Shown: piece by piece, positions 45,190 through 54,807 of the stretch
Numbering within the stretch: the stretch's first letter is position 1
Layout: each line of letters begins with the position of its first letter
Source of the DNA: Pantanalinema sp. GBBB05
GTDB taxonomy: Bacteria; Cyanobacteriota; Cyanobacteriia; Leptolyngbyales; Leptolyngbyaceae
NCBI GenBank assembly: GCA_016743235.1
Contig: VRZD01000001.1
Span: 124,001-188,000, forward strand
Reading direction: 5' to 3'
DNA: 64,000 bases
The notes under the pieces: generated by a model
What the model was told of the DNA's origin: nothing
Databases searched by the model: none
What the model saw: only the letters and a program-made list of their open reading frames with translations
Made by a program: the position numbers and the translations under genes

Positions 45190-47013
45190 CTATGCTTGGT
45201 ACAATGCAAAACTGCTAGCTTGAATTTTTAATGGCTGGAATGGGGCTAAAGTATCTGGTAGTATTGCTCCTAGACCGGACCAACGCTCATCAGAAGAATC
45301 TAAAATTTTATGCCAGTCATTGGTTGGTAGACTTGCTTCAAATTCCACTTGGCAATCGCTGAAATTAAAAATATAAAAGACTTGACCATCCTCACTACTG
45401 CGATGAATCATTAATAACTGCTCACTTTCACAACTAGAAATACTTAAACCTTTTTTACTCAATTTATTTAACGTTGAGTTAGTCCGACGTAGATGAATCA
45501 AACGCTGGTAAAATTGCCATAGAATCTGATGTTGACCGGATTGCTGCATCTCCCAGTTCAATTGGGAGCGATGAAATGTTTCAGGATCTTGGGGATCATA
45601 GGATTCTTCCGCAAAACCTTTTGCTCGAAATTCTTCGGCTTTCGATCGCTGGATTAATTTGATTAGCTCTGGCTCAGAGTGACTAATAAAATAAAGAAAA
45701 GGAGCAGTGTCACCATATTCCTCTCCCATAAACAAAAGTGGAACATATGGAGAAAGTAACACTGTTCCTGCCACTAATTTTAAGGCTTCAAAGCTTAAGA
45801 TTTGAGTTAGTCGATCACCTAAAATACGGTTACCAATCTGGTCATGATTTTGAGAAAAAACAATAAATTTGTTAGCAGGTTCCTCAGTAGAAGAACTTCC
45901 ATGTCGTCGTTTACGATGAGGAGCATACTGCCCAGAATACACAAACCCTTCTTTAAAGGCTTTCTCTAAATCCGCAGGTTTACCAAAGTCTTGATAGTAA
46001 GCCTGCTGTTCACCAGTTACTAGAGCATGTAAAGAGTGGTGAAAGTCATCACACCATTGGGCATCAATTCCAATTCCACCGGCGTCTCTAGTGCGAATAG
46101 TTCTAACATCATTTAAATCACTTTCAGCGGTTAAATAGATTTTTCTACCTTGCTGCTGGGAGAACTCATAAGTTACATCCACCAAATCTTCCAGAAAATG
46201 TTTTATACCTAAATCATAAATACCTTGAATAGCATCTAACCTTAAGGCGTCAATATGATAGCTTTCATACCAATATAATGCATTTTCTAAAAAATAATTG
46301 CGAACTCCATCACAATAAGAATCATCAAAGTTAAATGCATTACCCCACTCTGGTCGAAACTTGCTTGTAAAGTAAGGAGCAAAATCATCTAAATAATTCC
46401 CTTCAGGACCAACATGGTTATAAACCACATCTAAAATCACAGCAATTTCCTGATCATGACAAGCATTAACTAGCGCCTTTAAGCCATCTGGTCCCCCATA
46501 AGAATTTTGCACAGCATAGGGATAAACACCGTCATAGCCCCAATTACGATTCCCCGGAAATTGAGCAACTGGCATTAACTCGATCGCTGTAATTCCTAAC
46601 TCTTTTAATCGAGCCAAGCGCGGAATTATAGCTGCAAAGGTTCCTTCAGAAGTGAATGTGCCAACGTGCAACTCATAGATAATCATGTCGTCCAAGGCGA
46701 CACCCAACCAACGGTGATCTGTCCACGGAAAGCTCTGATGATCAATGATTTGAGACGCACTATGTACGCCATTAGGCTGAAGATAAGAGGCGGGATCCGG
46801 TCGTTCCTTCTCATTATTTAACAGATATAAATAGTGATCGCCTGGCTGCACATTCTCAACCATTACCTGCCAATAACCATCTGAATCCTGCTGCAGGATA
46901 TGAGATTGGTTCGGGGAAGAGGATATCTTAACTGCTACCTGGTCAAGCAATGGTGCCCAAACCACAAATTGACAACGACTATCTCCCAGGTAAGTAGCAC
47001 CTACTTTTACCAT
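45190..47013 (-). CDS. treZ: Malto-oligosyltrehalose trehalohydrolase
   Basis: A 607-residue protein that releases trehalose from maltooligosyl trehalose. Order: N-terminal CBM48-like domain (about residues 5-100), then the GH13 barrel with YELHVGTFTSEGTF, ILDVVYNHVGPEG, IDALRLDAIQGIYD (nucleophile), YLTAESDL (acid/base) and FSQNHDQIGNR, and a C-terminal beta domain. First gene of the treZ-treY operon; trehalose is a desiccation and osmotic protectant. Confidence 0.93.
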   Translation of the reverse strand: MVKVGATYLGDSRCQFVVWAPLLDQVAVKISSSPNQSHILQQDSDGYWQVMVENVQPGDHYLYLLNNEKERPDPASYLQPNGVHSASQIIDHQSFPWTDHRWLGVALDDMIIYELHVGTFTSEGTFAAIIPRLARLKELGITAIELMPVAQFPGNRNWGYDGVYPYAVQNSYGGPDGLKALVNACHDQEIAVILDVVYNHVGPEGNYLDDFAPYFTSKFRPEWGNAFNFDDSYCDGVRNYFLENALYWYESYHIDALRLDAIQGIYDLGIKHFLEDLVDVTYEFSQQQGRKIYLTAESDLNDVRTIRTRDAGGIGIDAQWCDDFHHSLHALVTGEQQAYYQDFGKPADLEKAFKEGFVYSGQYAPHRKRRHGSSSTEEPANKFIVFSQNHDQIGNRILGDRLTQILSFEALKLVAGTVLLSPYVPLLFMGEEYGDTAPFLYFISHSEPELIKLIQRSKAEEFRAKGFAEESYDPQDPETFHRSQLNWEMQQSGQHQILWQFYQRLIHLRRTNSTLNKLSKKGLSISSCESEQLLMIHRSSEDGQVFYIFNFSDCQVEFEASLPTNDWHKILDSSDERWSGLGAILPDTLAPFQPLKIQASSFALYQA

Positions 47014-47211
47014 CAGTCTTTACTTCAAGCTAATTCGTCTTTTCAAAAATACTTTTCTCTAGAGTTTTTAGGAACCCGTCATAAGGTTGATCTTCGTAGC
47101 AACAGATTTATACATTTAGGGGGATAAATTTCTTTTTCTAGAATGACCAACCAGATGAAGCAATATAGATCTTCCCTACATAAGCGCGTTGACGATGACA
47201 AAAAAGCAGAC

Positions 47212-48459
47212 TTATTCAATTAGTTGCTTCATTTTCTGTTTATGCCGCTCGAGCCTGTGCTCGTACCATTTCATTAATGGCGTTGAGCTAGTACCATGAA
47301 TAACAACAGAGAGAACAACTGTAATAAAGGTGATCCATGCGATTTGTTCCCCTATATCTCCCTTTAAGCCCTCTCCTAGGGCATAAAACAGATAATACAA
47401 AGAACCAACTCCACGGATACCAAACCAACCAAATAGCCACCGCCGAATAGAGCTGTATGACTCTCCGATCGTACTAATCCAAGCGCCTAAAGGACGGATA
47501 ATAAACAGTAAAGCTCCCGTAACAACCAGAGCTTGTGGCAAAAACTTTAAAATTGGTTCAATCCGCAATAATGAACCTAAAAGTAAAATTGTCCCAACTT
47601 CCAGTAGCTTTTCGATCGTTTCAGTAAATTCAAGTTGGGAAAACTGCTTTTCTGGATCGTGATAGCTCCGCTGGGTCACAATTCCAGCAACAAACACGGC
47701 TAGAAATCCATATCCATTAACAACCTCTGTTAGAGAATAAGTAATTAGAATAATGCTGAGGGCAATAAAGTTCTCCATTAAATTATCAACGGTAGTGAAT
47801 TTACGTGTGCGTTTGTCAACCCAAACTATACTTCTGGGGACAATTATGCCCATTACTAATCCTGCTACAATTGCCCAAAACAGATCAACTAATACCCAAT
47901 CTTTAAACCAGTTTTGTAAGTCACCATCGTTTAAGCAGTACAGCCCAAAATAGACAAAGGGAAAGGCTAAGGCATCATTTAATCCACCTTCTGAAGTCAA
48001 GCCAAATCTTAGTTCATCCCGATCGTCAGGATGATTCAATTGAACTTCAGAAGCCAGAACTGGGTCCGTTGGTGCCAAAATTGCACCTAATAGAATAGCT
48101 GCTCCCCAATTCATTCCTAGAATCCAGTGACTGATCACAGCGATCGCGAAAATTGAGATTGGCATTAGTAATCCAATTAAGCGAATAGTAGAATTCCATG
48201 CCCATAAATTGAGTGGTCGATTCATTTTTAGACCACAGCTAAACAAAGAGACAATTACAACAAATTCAGTTAAGTGCTCTAAGAAATCAGCATCTGGTCG
48301 TAACTGAATCAAGTTAAATCCATAAGGGCTTAGGAAAACACCAACTAGCAAGTAGATTAGTGCATAGGAGAGCGGTAGACGCTCAATCAATCCCGAACCC
48401 AATGTAACTACTAGGAGAAGTAAACCAATAACTAATAAATCGAGAATATAAACATCCAT
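47212..48459 (-). CDS. Cation/proton antiporter, CPA family
   Basis: About 415 residues with 10-12 membrane helices. Family motifs are LAPTDPVLASEVQL (ion-binding TDP) and GGLNDALAFPFVYFG (ND). It differs from the NhaP-like antiporter at 15830: shorter, without a large cytoplasmic tail. I start at ATG 48459 (MDVYILDLL); the longer frame to 48510 has a polar extension. Likely exchanges Na+ or K+ for protons. Located next to the trehalose operon, consistent with osmotic stress. Confidence 0.85.
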   Translation of the reverse strand: MDVYILDLLVIGLLLLVVTLGSGLIERLPLSYALIYLLVGVFLSPYGFNLIQLRPDADFLEHLTEFVVIVSLFSCGLKMNRPLNLWAWNSTIRLIGLLMPISIFAIAVISHWILGMNWGAAILLGAILAPTDPVLASEVQLNHPDDRDELRFGLTSEGGLNDALAFPFVYFGLYCLNDGDLQNWFKDWVLVDLFWAIVAGLVMGIIVPRSIVWVDKRTRKFTTVDNLMENFIALSIILITYSLTEVVNGYGFLAVFVAGIVTQRSYHDPEKQFSQLEFTETIEKLLEVGTILLLGSLLRIEPILKFLPQALVVTGALLFIIRPLGAWISTIGESYSSIRRWLFGWFGIRGVGSLYYLFYALGEGLKGDIGEQIAWITFITVVLSVVIHGTSSTPLMKWYEHRLERHKQKMKQLIE

Positions 48460-48514
48460 ATTAAGATTTCGCCACTCAATAAAATTTCTAGACTGTGAGA
48501 TAATAACCAAAAAT

Positions 48515-48541
48515 TTGGCTCCCTGGTAGAGCGGGAGCCAA
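48515..48541 (-). terminator. Terminator of the short-chain dehydrogenase gene
   Basis: On the minus strand a perfect 9-bp stem (TTGGCTCCC / GGGAGCCAA) with a 9-nt loop is followed by ATTTTT. It separates the dehydrogenase (stop at 48613) from the antiporter gene. Confidence 0.8.
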
Positions 48542-48612
48542 GTAGAAGTAAAAACGCTGAGAACTGAGTTTGATCAAGTAGAGAAGATTTAAGCTTAAGC
48601 TATTATTACCAA

Positions 48613-49479
48613 TTATCCATTTACTACTTCACCGCCGTTAGGATGCAAAATTTGACCAGAAATATAAGAGGAATCGCTAGATGCTAAGAAGACATAACTA
48701 GGCGCAATTTCCTCCGGCTGTCCTGCTCTCTGCATCGGAACTTGCTGCCCAAAACTAGCTACTTTTTCTTCGGGAAAAGTTGAGGGAATTAGTGGAGTCC
48801 AAATTGGACCAGGAGCTACTCCATTCACACGAATTCCTTTAGAGACTAAAGCCTGAGATAACGATCGCGTAAATGCAACGATCGCTCCTTTAGTTGTGGA
48901 GTAATCCAGTAGCTGTGGGTTACCCTTATAAGCTGTCACAGATGTGGTGTTGATGATTGCCGCACCCTCCTGTAAGTGAGGAAGCGCTGCCTTTGTTAAA
49001 TAGAACATTGCAAAAATATTAGTACGGAAGGTACGCTCCAGTTGTTCAGCACTAATATTTTCAATGCTTTCTTGAGGATGTTGTTCGGCAGCATTATTAA
49101 CTAGAATATCTAATTTTCCTAGTTCACTCACTGTTTTTTGAACTACTTGCTGACAAAACGGTTCATCACCAATATCACCAGCAATCAGCAGACAACGACG
49201 ACCTTCCTGTTCAACTTCAGCCTTTGTCCTTTTAGCGTCATCATGTTCGTTCAAATAAACGATCGCGATGTCAGCGCCTTCCTTAGCAAAGGCAATTGCA
49301 ACCGCTCGACCAATCCCGCTATCCCCTCCAGTAATTAATGCCACTTTTCCCTGGAGTTTACTACTACCACGATACTGATCATTTTCAAACTTGGGTGGGG
49401 GAGACATTTCAGATTCTCGCCCTGGTCGTTGCTCTTGATGTTGAGGAGGCTGTAATGGCTGAGTTTGAGATTGTGACAT
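48613..49479 (-). CDS. Short-chain dehydrogenase/reductase, general-stress type
   Basis: A 288-residue SDR. The nucleotide motif TGGDSGIGRAVA, NNAAEQHPQ, the active site Ser (INTTSVTAY) and Tyr-Lys (DYSTTKGAI), and the GVAPGPIWTPL loop are complete. The N-terminal 40 residues (QPPQHQEQRPGRESEMSPPP) are a Pro/Gln-rich extension, as in the YghA/Gsp39 subgroup of stress-induced glucose or aldehyde dehydrogenases. Substrate unproven. Single gene. Confidence 0.85.
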   Translation of the reverse strand: MSQSQTQPLQPPQHQEQRPGRESEMSPPPKFENDQYRGSSKLQGKVALITGGDSGIGRAVAIAFAKEGADIAIVYLNEHDDAKRTKAEVEQEGRRCLLIAGDIGDEPFCQQVVQKTVSELGKLDILVNNAAEQHPQESIENISAEQLERTFRTNIFAMFYLTKAALPHLQEGAAIINTTSVTAYKGNPQLLDYSTTKGAIVAFTRSLSQALVSKGIRVNGVAPGPIWTPLIPSTFPEEKVASFGQQVPMQRAGQPEEIAPSYVFLASSDSSYISGQILHPNGGEVVNG

Positions 49480-49602
49480 AAGTAAACTCCCAATGAAACT
49501 AGAACTAGCGATCGCTGACCTAACTACTAATCAGCTTAAATAGATATAAATAATTTCTTGCTAAGAAGAAGCTTAATTAGCATTTTTAATTGCTGTTGGA
49601 AT

Positions 49603-49647
49603 GAAGCATTACCCATACGCTGTAAAAGTCATTATGGGTAATGCTTC
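49603..49647. repeat. 15-bp perfect inverted repeat
   Basis: Arms 49603-49617 and 49633-49647 are exact complements around a 15-nt loop. It lies 65-110 bp beyond the stop of the hemerythrin gene, in front of the dehydrogenase. It lacks a T-run, so it may be an mRNA 3' stabiliser or processing hairpin rather than a classical terminator. Confidence 0.75.
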
Positions 49648-49711
49648 GACTTAAAGGTTAGAATGGTTTACTTAGCTAACCTCAGTCTCAGTAAGCTTTG
49701 AATGACAATGG

Positions 49712-50749
49712 CTATTTGCTAGAAGCTGCCATTTTGTCTTGTAGCTTGCTCTTCGCCGTCTTGAACTGAGTTGCTAACTGCTCCTTCTGCTCATCCGTAC
49801 AGTTATTACGGATAGCCGCAAACATGGTGCTTTCTTCCTGACGAACGTGATCCATAACCACATCTTTCAGGCGATTGATCAGGCTCTTAAACTCACTAGA
49901 AGCAGGGTTCATCGACTTAAGCTGACTCAGCATCTGCTTCATTTCATCTTGTTCGCTGTACAACTCTTGAACATTGTCCTCACCATAGAAGGAGCGAACC
50001 GCCGGATAAACAACTTCTTCTTCAGCTTCAGCATGCGCAGACAAGTCTTTGTAGAGCTGACCGAAATACTCCTGAATCTTTTGGGGATCTTGAGTACCGT
50101 CGATCTGAGCAAACAACATGTTGGCTTTGTTATGATCCATCCGGATGATGTCTTGAATATTCATTTCATCATCGGTACGAGTAATCACCGAACCTGCTAC
50201 ACCACTAAAGGCAGCGATCGCATCTTGAACTCGCGCCCAGATACCTTGCTTCGCCTCTTGTCCGGTTAATTCGCGTACACCCAAGATTTCTAAAATACCC
50301 TTCATTTTCTCTTGGTGAGCACGGTTCTCAAAGTTAATCGTATTCAGGGGAGTGATAGCAGCCTCTATATCGGCGCCAACTACTTGAGCCGCTTTATGAA
50401 TGAGTAGACCTGCCATCGTTTGCTTATGCTTCAGCAGCTCATGCTGACTCGCTTTCTCAAATACTGTTAACTCTGAACCTTCCATCAGCCGTTGAACTTC
50501 TTCAACCATCTTCTGCGTGGTCTGATTAGGCTCGACCTTCACACCGTATTGCACGATGACTGTATCCAGAATGCCCATGTTCTTCTGGTCAGCCTCAAGC
50601 ATCTGCTGTAGCTCATTACGAATGTCATCGTCTGCGCAGCTAGACATCAATTTTTGTTCATTAGCAATCAGCAGATTTTGCAATAGTTTCATATCTGCTA
50701 ACTTCGCACCGATCGCTGTGCGCTTAGCATCATCAAGGGTCATAACCAT
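49712..50749 (-). CDS. Hemerythrin-domain protein
   Basis: A 345-residue, all-helical protein in two halves. The first half (about residues 1-190) is a ferritin-like helical domain of unknown role. The second is a hemerythrin HHE domain with iron-ligand residues in MDHNKANML, SAHAEAEEEVVYP and VMDHVRQEESTMF. Such proteins bind O2 or sense iron/oxygen or protect against oxidants. The ATG has an AGGAG site 9 nt upstream. It is divergent from the Hlip gene. Confidence 0.85.
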   Translation of the reverse strand: MVMTLDDAKRTAIGAKLADMKLLQNLLIANEQKLMSSCADDDIRNELQQMLEADQKNMGILDTVIVQYGVKVEPNQTTQKMVEEVQRLMEGSELTVFEKASQHELLKHKQTMAGLLIHKAAQVVGADIEAAITPLNTINFENRAHQEKMKGILEILGVRELTGQEAKQGIWARVQDAIAAFSGVAGSVITRTDDEMNIQDIIRMDHNKANMLFAQIDGTQDPQKIQEYFGQLYKDLSAHAEAEEEVVYPAVRSFYGEDNVQELYSEQDEMKQMLSQLKSMNPASSEFKSLINRLKDVVMDHVRQEESTMFAAIRNNCTDEQKEQLATQFKTAKSKLQDKMAASSK

Positions 50750-51028
50750 TTTAATGTTCTCCTGGTTTGTTTAGAACGCAATACCTCTAGAAATGCCACA
50801 TAAATCACATTGCCTCATCTTCCATAGGACTGATCAAAAAAATGTTGGGCAGCGTGTGAATTACTACAGTGAAAGTTATAAATAGATTAATTCTTTGTAA
50901 AACCTTTTATTCATAATTTTCCTATTACAAATCGCTGCAATCTATAACCATAGATGGATAGTATCTGCTGAATTAACAACTAACTTTGAAACACAACGTT
51001 GCAATTCTTTACTCAGGAGCACGAAATC

Positions 51029-51244
51029 ATGGAAACTCGCAATTCGACACCTAACTTACCTCCTGTTGCTAATGCCTATAACGGTCAAGATCGTAATGCT
51101 TTTCTATTTGGCATTACTCCACAAGCCGAAATCTGGAATGGACGATTTGCAATGATCGGTTTTCTAGCTTATTTGCTGTGGGATGTGGCTGGTTATAGTG
51201 TTGTGCGCGATCTGCTCCACCTGCTACCCTATGCTACTCGGTAA
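51029..51244 (+). CDS. High-light-inducible protein (Hlip)
   Basis: A 71-residue protein with a single chlorophyll a/b-binding helix: AEIWNGRFAMIGFLAYLLWD, containing the ExxNxRxAMIG motif that binds chlorophyll. The N-terminal tail is polar and cytoplasmic. Hlips quench energy and assist photosystem assembly under high light. The ATG at 51029 has AGGAGC about 8 nt upstream. Divergent from the hemerythrin gene; terminated by a long hairpin. Confidence 0.93.
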   Translation: METRNSTPNLPPVANAYNGQDRNAFLFGITPQAEIWNGRFAMIGFLAYLLWDVAGYSVVRDLLHLLPYATR

Positions 51245-51260
51245 TTCCCTCTAATCGTTT

Positions 51261-51323
51261 CCAGCTAACTGATCCAGGGCTAATTTACTATTAACTTAGT
51301 TAAGTCCAGAGTCAGTTAGCTGG
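51261..51323 (+). terminator. Hairpin after the Hlip gene
   Basis: CCAGCTAACTGA (51261-51272) and TCAGTTAGCTGG (51312-51323) pair perfectly across a 39-nt loop that itself contains a small stem. A short T-rich stretch follows. Confidence 0.65.
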
Positions 51324-51752
51324 TTCTATTTGTAGGTATATAAATAAAAAATCTAGCAATTAACAATGCAAGCTAAACTCTACTGTTTGTTGATTTCAGT
51401 TTGATGATTAAAATTATTTCTTATTCAGTAAAATAATTTTACTTTCTTCCTTACAATCAGGAAAGCTACTTCAGTTAGACTGCTTGCAATAAATAAGGTT
51501 TTTTTATTGACTTTAAGAAATAATTGCTAGCATTTGATTTATGGCTTTTTCTAGCCTAATGAAAAACTGGCTTTTGGCGAATAAATAATTGAAAATATTT
51601 GCTTGACTTCTGACCATTCAGCTAAAACGATGCAGAGGTAGACTATTGATCAAAAGTCTGCCTCTTTGAATCCTATACTTTAGGCAGAAGTTAATCAGGG
51701 CAAAAATCCTTATGTTTAAGAATGGTAAAACCATATCGCTGGAGTTGCATGG
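51324..51752. other. AT-rich leader region upstream of crtO
   Basis: About 430 bp, very AT-rich. It holds a stem-loop (51634-51665) followed by TTTG about 90 nt before the crtO start and probably the crtO promoter. Nothing else seen. Confidence 0.45.
51634..51665 (+). promoter_or_regulatory. Stem-loop in the crtO leader
   Basis: AGAGGTAGACT (51634-51644) pairs with AGTCTGCCTCT (51655-51665) through 10 Watson-Crick pairs and one T-G, then a short T-run. It could be a weak attenuator, or the terminator of an upstream small RNA. Confidence 0.45.
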
Positions 51753-53450
51753 ATGCAAGTATTTGATGTTGTCATCATTGGGGCAGGTCACAATGGACTC
51801 GTCTGTGCCGCTTACCTGCTAAAGGCGGGTTATAGTGTCTTACTGCTAGAAAAGCGTTCCGTTCCAGGAGGCGCGGCCACAACTGAGGAAATTATGCCGG
51901 AATCGGCTCCTGGTTTTCAGTTTAACCGCTGTGCGATCGATCATGAGTTTATTCATCTCGGACCTGTTGTCGAAGAGTTGGAACTTACAAAATACGGATT
52001 GGAGTATCTCTTCTGTGATCCGGTCGTCTTTTGTCCCCATCCGGATGGTAGCTACTTCTTAGGACATCGATCGATCGAGAAAACCTGTGCTGAAATTGCT
52101 CGTTTCAGTCCTCGGGATGCCCAGCGGTATGCAGAGTTTACCGATTTTTGGCAACGGCTGTTAAAAGGCATTATTCCTATATTTAATGCACCACCTAAAT
52201 CAATAGTCGATATTGCTGGTAATTATGATCTTCAGAAATTAAAGGATCTGCTATCGGTGTTGGGACCGCCTGATAAAACGCTGGATTTACTCCGCACCAT
52301 GCTAACTAGTGCGGAGGATATGCTGAATGAGTATTTTGACTCAGAGTTTCTCAAAGCTCCTTTAGCTCGGTTAGCGTCGGAATTAGGGGCACCTCCCAGC
52401 CAAAAAATGTTGTCGATCGGGGCAATTATGATGGCAATGCGTCATGACCCTGGGATGGCAAGACCTAAAGGGGGCACAGGGGCATTGACGAAGGCATTAT
52501 TAAACTTAGTGCAAAGCTTGGGCGGTACAGTTTTAGTAGACCAGCATGTAGAAAAGGTTTTAATCGATGATGGTCGAGCAGTGGGAGTACGGGTTGCTGG
52601 CGGCACTGAATATCGCGCCAACCGGGGGGTGATTTCCAATATCGATGCGAGACGGCTATTCCTACAAATGGTTGATCAGGCAGATACGGATGCGGCTGAT
52701 CCAGAATTACGGGAACGCTTAGAACGACGCATTGTTAACAATAACGAGACGATTCTCAAAATTGATTGTGCGTTATCAGAACCCTTACGATTTGAGCATC
52801 ATCAGCATCGGGACGAGTATTTAACTGGTTCTATCCTAATTGCCGATTCGGTGAAGCAAGTGGAGCAAGCGCACTCTGACCCTAGCGTTGGCAAAATTCC
52901 CGATGCCGATCCTTCGATGTATGTCGTTGTGCCAACCATGCTTGATCCCTCGATGGCTCCCAATGGTCAGCATACGCTGTGGATTGAGTTTTTTGCTCCC
53001 TATCAGGTAGAAAATGCTGAAGGGACAGGACTGAATGGCACGGGCTGGACAGATGAATTGAAGAATCAGGTCGCCGATCGAGTGCTTGATAAATTAGCGA
53101 CTTATGCGCCTAACTTGAAAAACGCAATCATTGCGCGTCAAGTCGAAAGTCCAGCGGAATTGGGAGCGCGGTTAGGAGCCTATAAAGGTAACTACTACCA
53201 CATTGATATGACGCTGGAGCAAATGATCTTTTTCCGTCCGTTGCCCGAATTAGCCAACTACAAAACCCCGATCGAGGGATTATTTCTGACTGGAGCGGGG
53301 ACTCACCCCGGCGGCTCAATTTCTGGAATGCCAGGTCGAAATTGCGCTCGGATTTTCCTGCATGCTCAGCAGCCCTTAGCGCAGATGTTTAAAGATGCCG
53401 GTGAGTCACTTAAATCAACGGTGGGGTCGATTTTCAGAACTTCCTCGTAA
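51753..53450 (+). CDS. crtO: Beta-carotene ketolase, CrtO type
   Basis: A 565-residue FAD-dependent enzyme. The Rossmann motif VVIIGAGHNGLVCAAYLL lies at the N-terminus; conserved blocks of the cyanobacterial CrtO group follow (PGGAATTEEIMPE, FNRCAIDHEFI, ARPKGGTGALT, ISNIDARRLFLQ) and the C-terminal FAD site GAGTHPGGSISGMPGRNCA. CrtO adds a keto group to beta-carotene, giving echinenone or canthaxanthin, a photoprotectant and the usual ligand of orange carotenoid protein. Length is close to that of known CrtO (about 540). A terminator follows at once. Confidence 0.93.
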   Translation: MQVFDVVIIGAGHNGLVCAAYLLKAGYSVLLLEKRSVPGGAATTEEIMPESAPGFQFNRCAIDHEFIHLGPVVEELELTKYGLEYLFCDPVVFCPHPDGSYFLGHRSIEKTCAEIARFSPRDAQRYAEFTDFWQRLLKGIIPIFNAPPKSIVDIAGNYDLQKLKDLLSVLGPPDKTLDLLRTMLTSAEDMLNEYFDSEFLKAPLARLASELGAPPSQKMLSIGAIMMAMRHDPGMARPKGGTGALTKALLNLVQSLGGTVLVDQHVEKVLIDDGRAVGVRVAGGTEYRANRGVISNIDARRLFLQMVDQADTDAADPELRERLERRIVNNNETILKIDCALSEPLRFEHHQHRDEYLTGSILIADSVKQVEQAHSDPSVGKIPDADPSMYVVVPTMLDPSMAPNGQHTLWIEFFAPYQVENAEGTGLNGTGWTDELKNQVADRVLDKLATYAPNLKNAIIARQVESPAELGARLGAYKGNYYHIDMTLEQMIFFRPLPELANYKTPIEGLFLTGAGTHPGGSISGMPGRNCARIFLHAQQPLAQMFKDAGESLKSTVGSIFRTSS

Positions 53451-53458
53451 GTGGTGAT

Positions 53459-53526
53459 TAAACTCCAGAGAAGGATGTAAGCAGATAGGTTACAAATCTC
53501 TATTTACCCTTCTCTGTAGAGTTTAA
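53459..53526 (+). terminator. Terminator hairpin after crtO
   Basis: AAACTCCAGAGAAGG pairs with CCTTCTCTGTAGAGTTT (arms 53460-53474 and 53508-53524) with a small bulge, immediately after the stop. Confidence 0.7.
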
Positions 53527-53589
53527 TTGGGAGTTTAGTAAAGCTTCTAAACTGGTAAGTAGATTGGAAACATTATTGATACAAAGACA

Positions 53590-54693
53590 ATGACAAGTCA
53601 GGTGTTAGTGATTGGAGGACGAGGGCGGATTGGTAGCGGTGTCGTTGCTGATTTGCTCGCTTATACGCAGGCTAAAATTACCATTACAGGGCGAACTCCC
53701 GCTTCAGAAAGTCAGTTCAGTAACGAACTTAGCCCTAGAGTGCAGTTTTTAGCCTTAGATTTGGCAGCACCTCATAACTTGGAAACGGCGATCGCGGCTA
53801 GCAATCTCGTGATTCACTGTGCTGGTCCCTTTCGTTATCGGGATGAAGGGGTCTTGAAAACCTGTATTGCTCATGGGGTGGACTATCTCGATGTGAGTGA
53901 CGATCGCACCTTCACCCGGACGGCATTCAACTATCGGGAAGCGGCAGAATCTGCTGGAGTCACGGCGATCATTAATACAGGTGTATTTCCGGGCATTTCT
54001 AACAGTATGGTGCGTCAGGGAGTTGAGCAGCTAGATAGTGCAGAACAGATTCATTTAAGTTATGTGGTTGCTGGCTCTGGTGGTGCTGGCGTGACCGTGA
54101 TGCGAACCACCTTTCTAAGTTTGCAAAGTCCATTTGAAGTTTGGATGGATGGACGTTGGAAAACCGTTAAACCTTACACGGGTCGGGAAACGATCGAGTT
54201 TCCAGCTCCATTTGGTCGCACGGGAGTCTATTGGTTTGATATGCCCGAAGCGTTTACATTGGCAGAAACATTTCCCGTCAAAACAGTAATCACGAAGTTT
54301 GGTTCTGCCCCTGATTTCTACAATCATCTAACCTGGATGGCCGCCAATATATTCCCACCGGCATTAATTCGGCAACCCAACTTTGTTGAATTTTTGTCGC
54401 ATGTTAGCCACTCAATGACTTCCGTAACCGATCAATTTAGCGGTACAGGCGTGGCAATGCGGGCAGCGGTGCAAGGACAGAAAGCCGGAAAATCAACCTG
54501 TTATTCTTCAACTTTTGTACATGATAACGCTGCGATCGCCACAGGCATGGGGACTGGCAGTATTGCCGAACTATTGCTGGCTGGAGAGTTAAAGAAACCT
54601 GGCGTATGGGCAGTCGAACAAGCATTGCCAACTGACTTATTTGAACGGGCGATGCAAAGCCGAAATATTACGATTCACCAATCTTTGAGCTAG
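53590..54693 (+). CDS. Saccharopine dehydrogenase-like NAD(P)-binding protein
   Basis: A 367-residue protein. The N-terminal Rossmann domain VLVIGGRGRIGSGVVADLL and VIHCAGPFRY are as in saccharopine dehydrogenase / trans-acting enoyl reductase relatives. No substrate can be assigned. Similar cyanobacterial proteins are annotated only by the NADP-binding domain. Single gene between crtO and a methyltransferase, ended by a strong bidirectional hairpin. Confidence 0.75.
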   Translation: MTSQVLVIGGRGRIGSGVVADLLAYTQAKITITGRTPASESQFSNELSPRVQFLALDLAAPHNLETAIAASNLVIHCAGPFRYRDEGVLKTCIAHGVDYLDVSDDRTFTRTAFNYREAAESAGVTAIINTGVFPGISNSMVRQGVEQLDSAEQIHLSYVVAGSGGAGVTVMRTTFLSLQSPFEVWMDGRWKTVKPYTGRETIEFPAPFGRTGVYWFDMPEAFTLAETFPVKTVITKFGSAPDFYNHLTWMAANIFPPALIRQPNFVEFLSHVSHSMTSVTDQFSGTGVAMRAAVQGQKAGKSTCYSSTFVHDNAAIATGMGTGSIAELLLAGELKKPGVWAVEQALPTDLFERAMQSRNITIHQSLS

Positions 54694-54740
54694 AGAATCT
54701 AGGTAAAAGAGATGGCGAACCAGCAGATTGGAGCTAGTTT

Positions 54741-54771
54741 GTGAGCCAGGGTTATATAAATCCTGGCTCAC
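54741..54771. terminator. Bidirectional terminator between convergent genes
   Basis: GTGAGCCAGG (54741-54750) and CCTGGCTCAC (54762-54771) form a perfect 10-bp stem with an 11-nt AT-rich loop, between the saccharopine-dehydrogenase-like and methyltransferase genes. Confidence 0.85.
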
Positions 54772-54807
54772 ACTTTACTTGATTCTAGATACTTTCTAAA
54801 CCACCCT

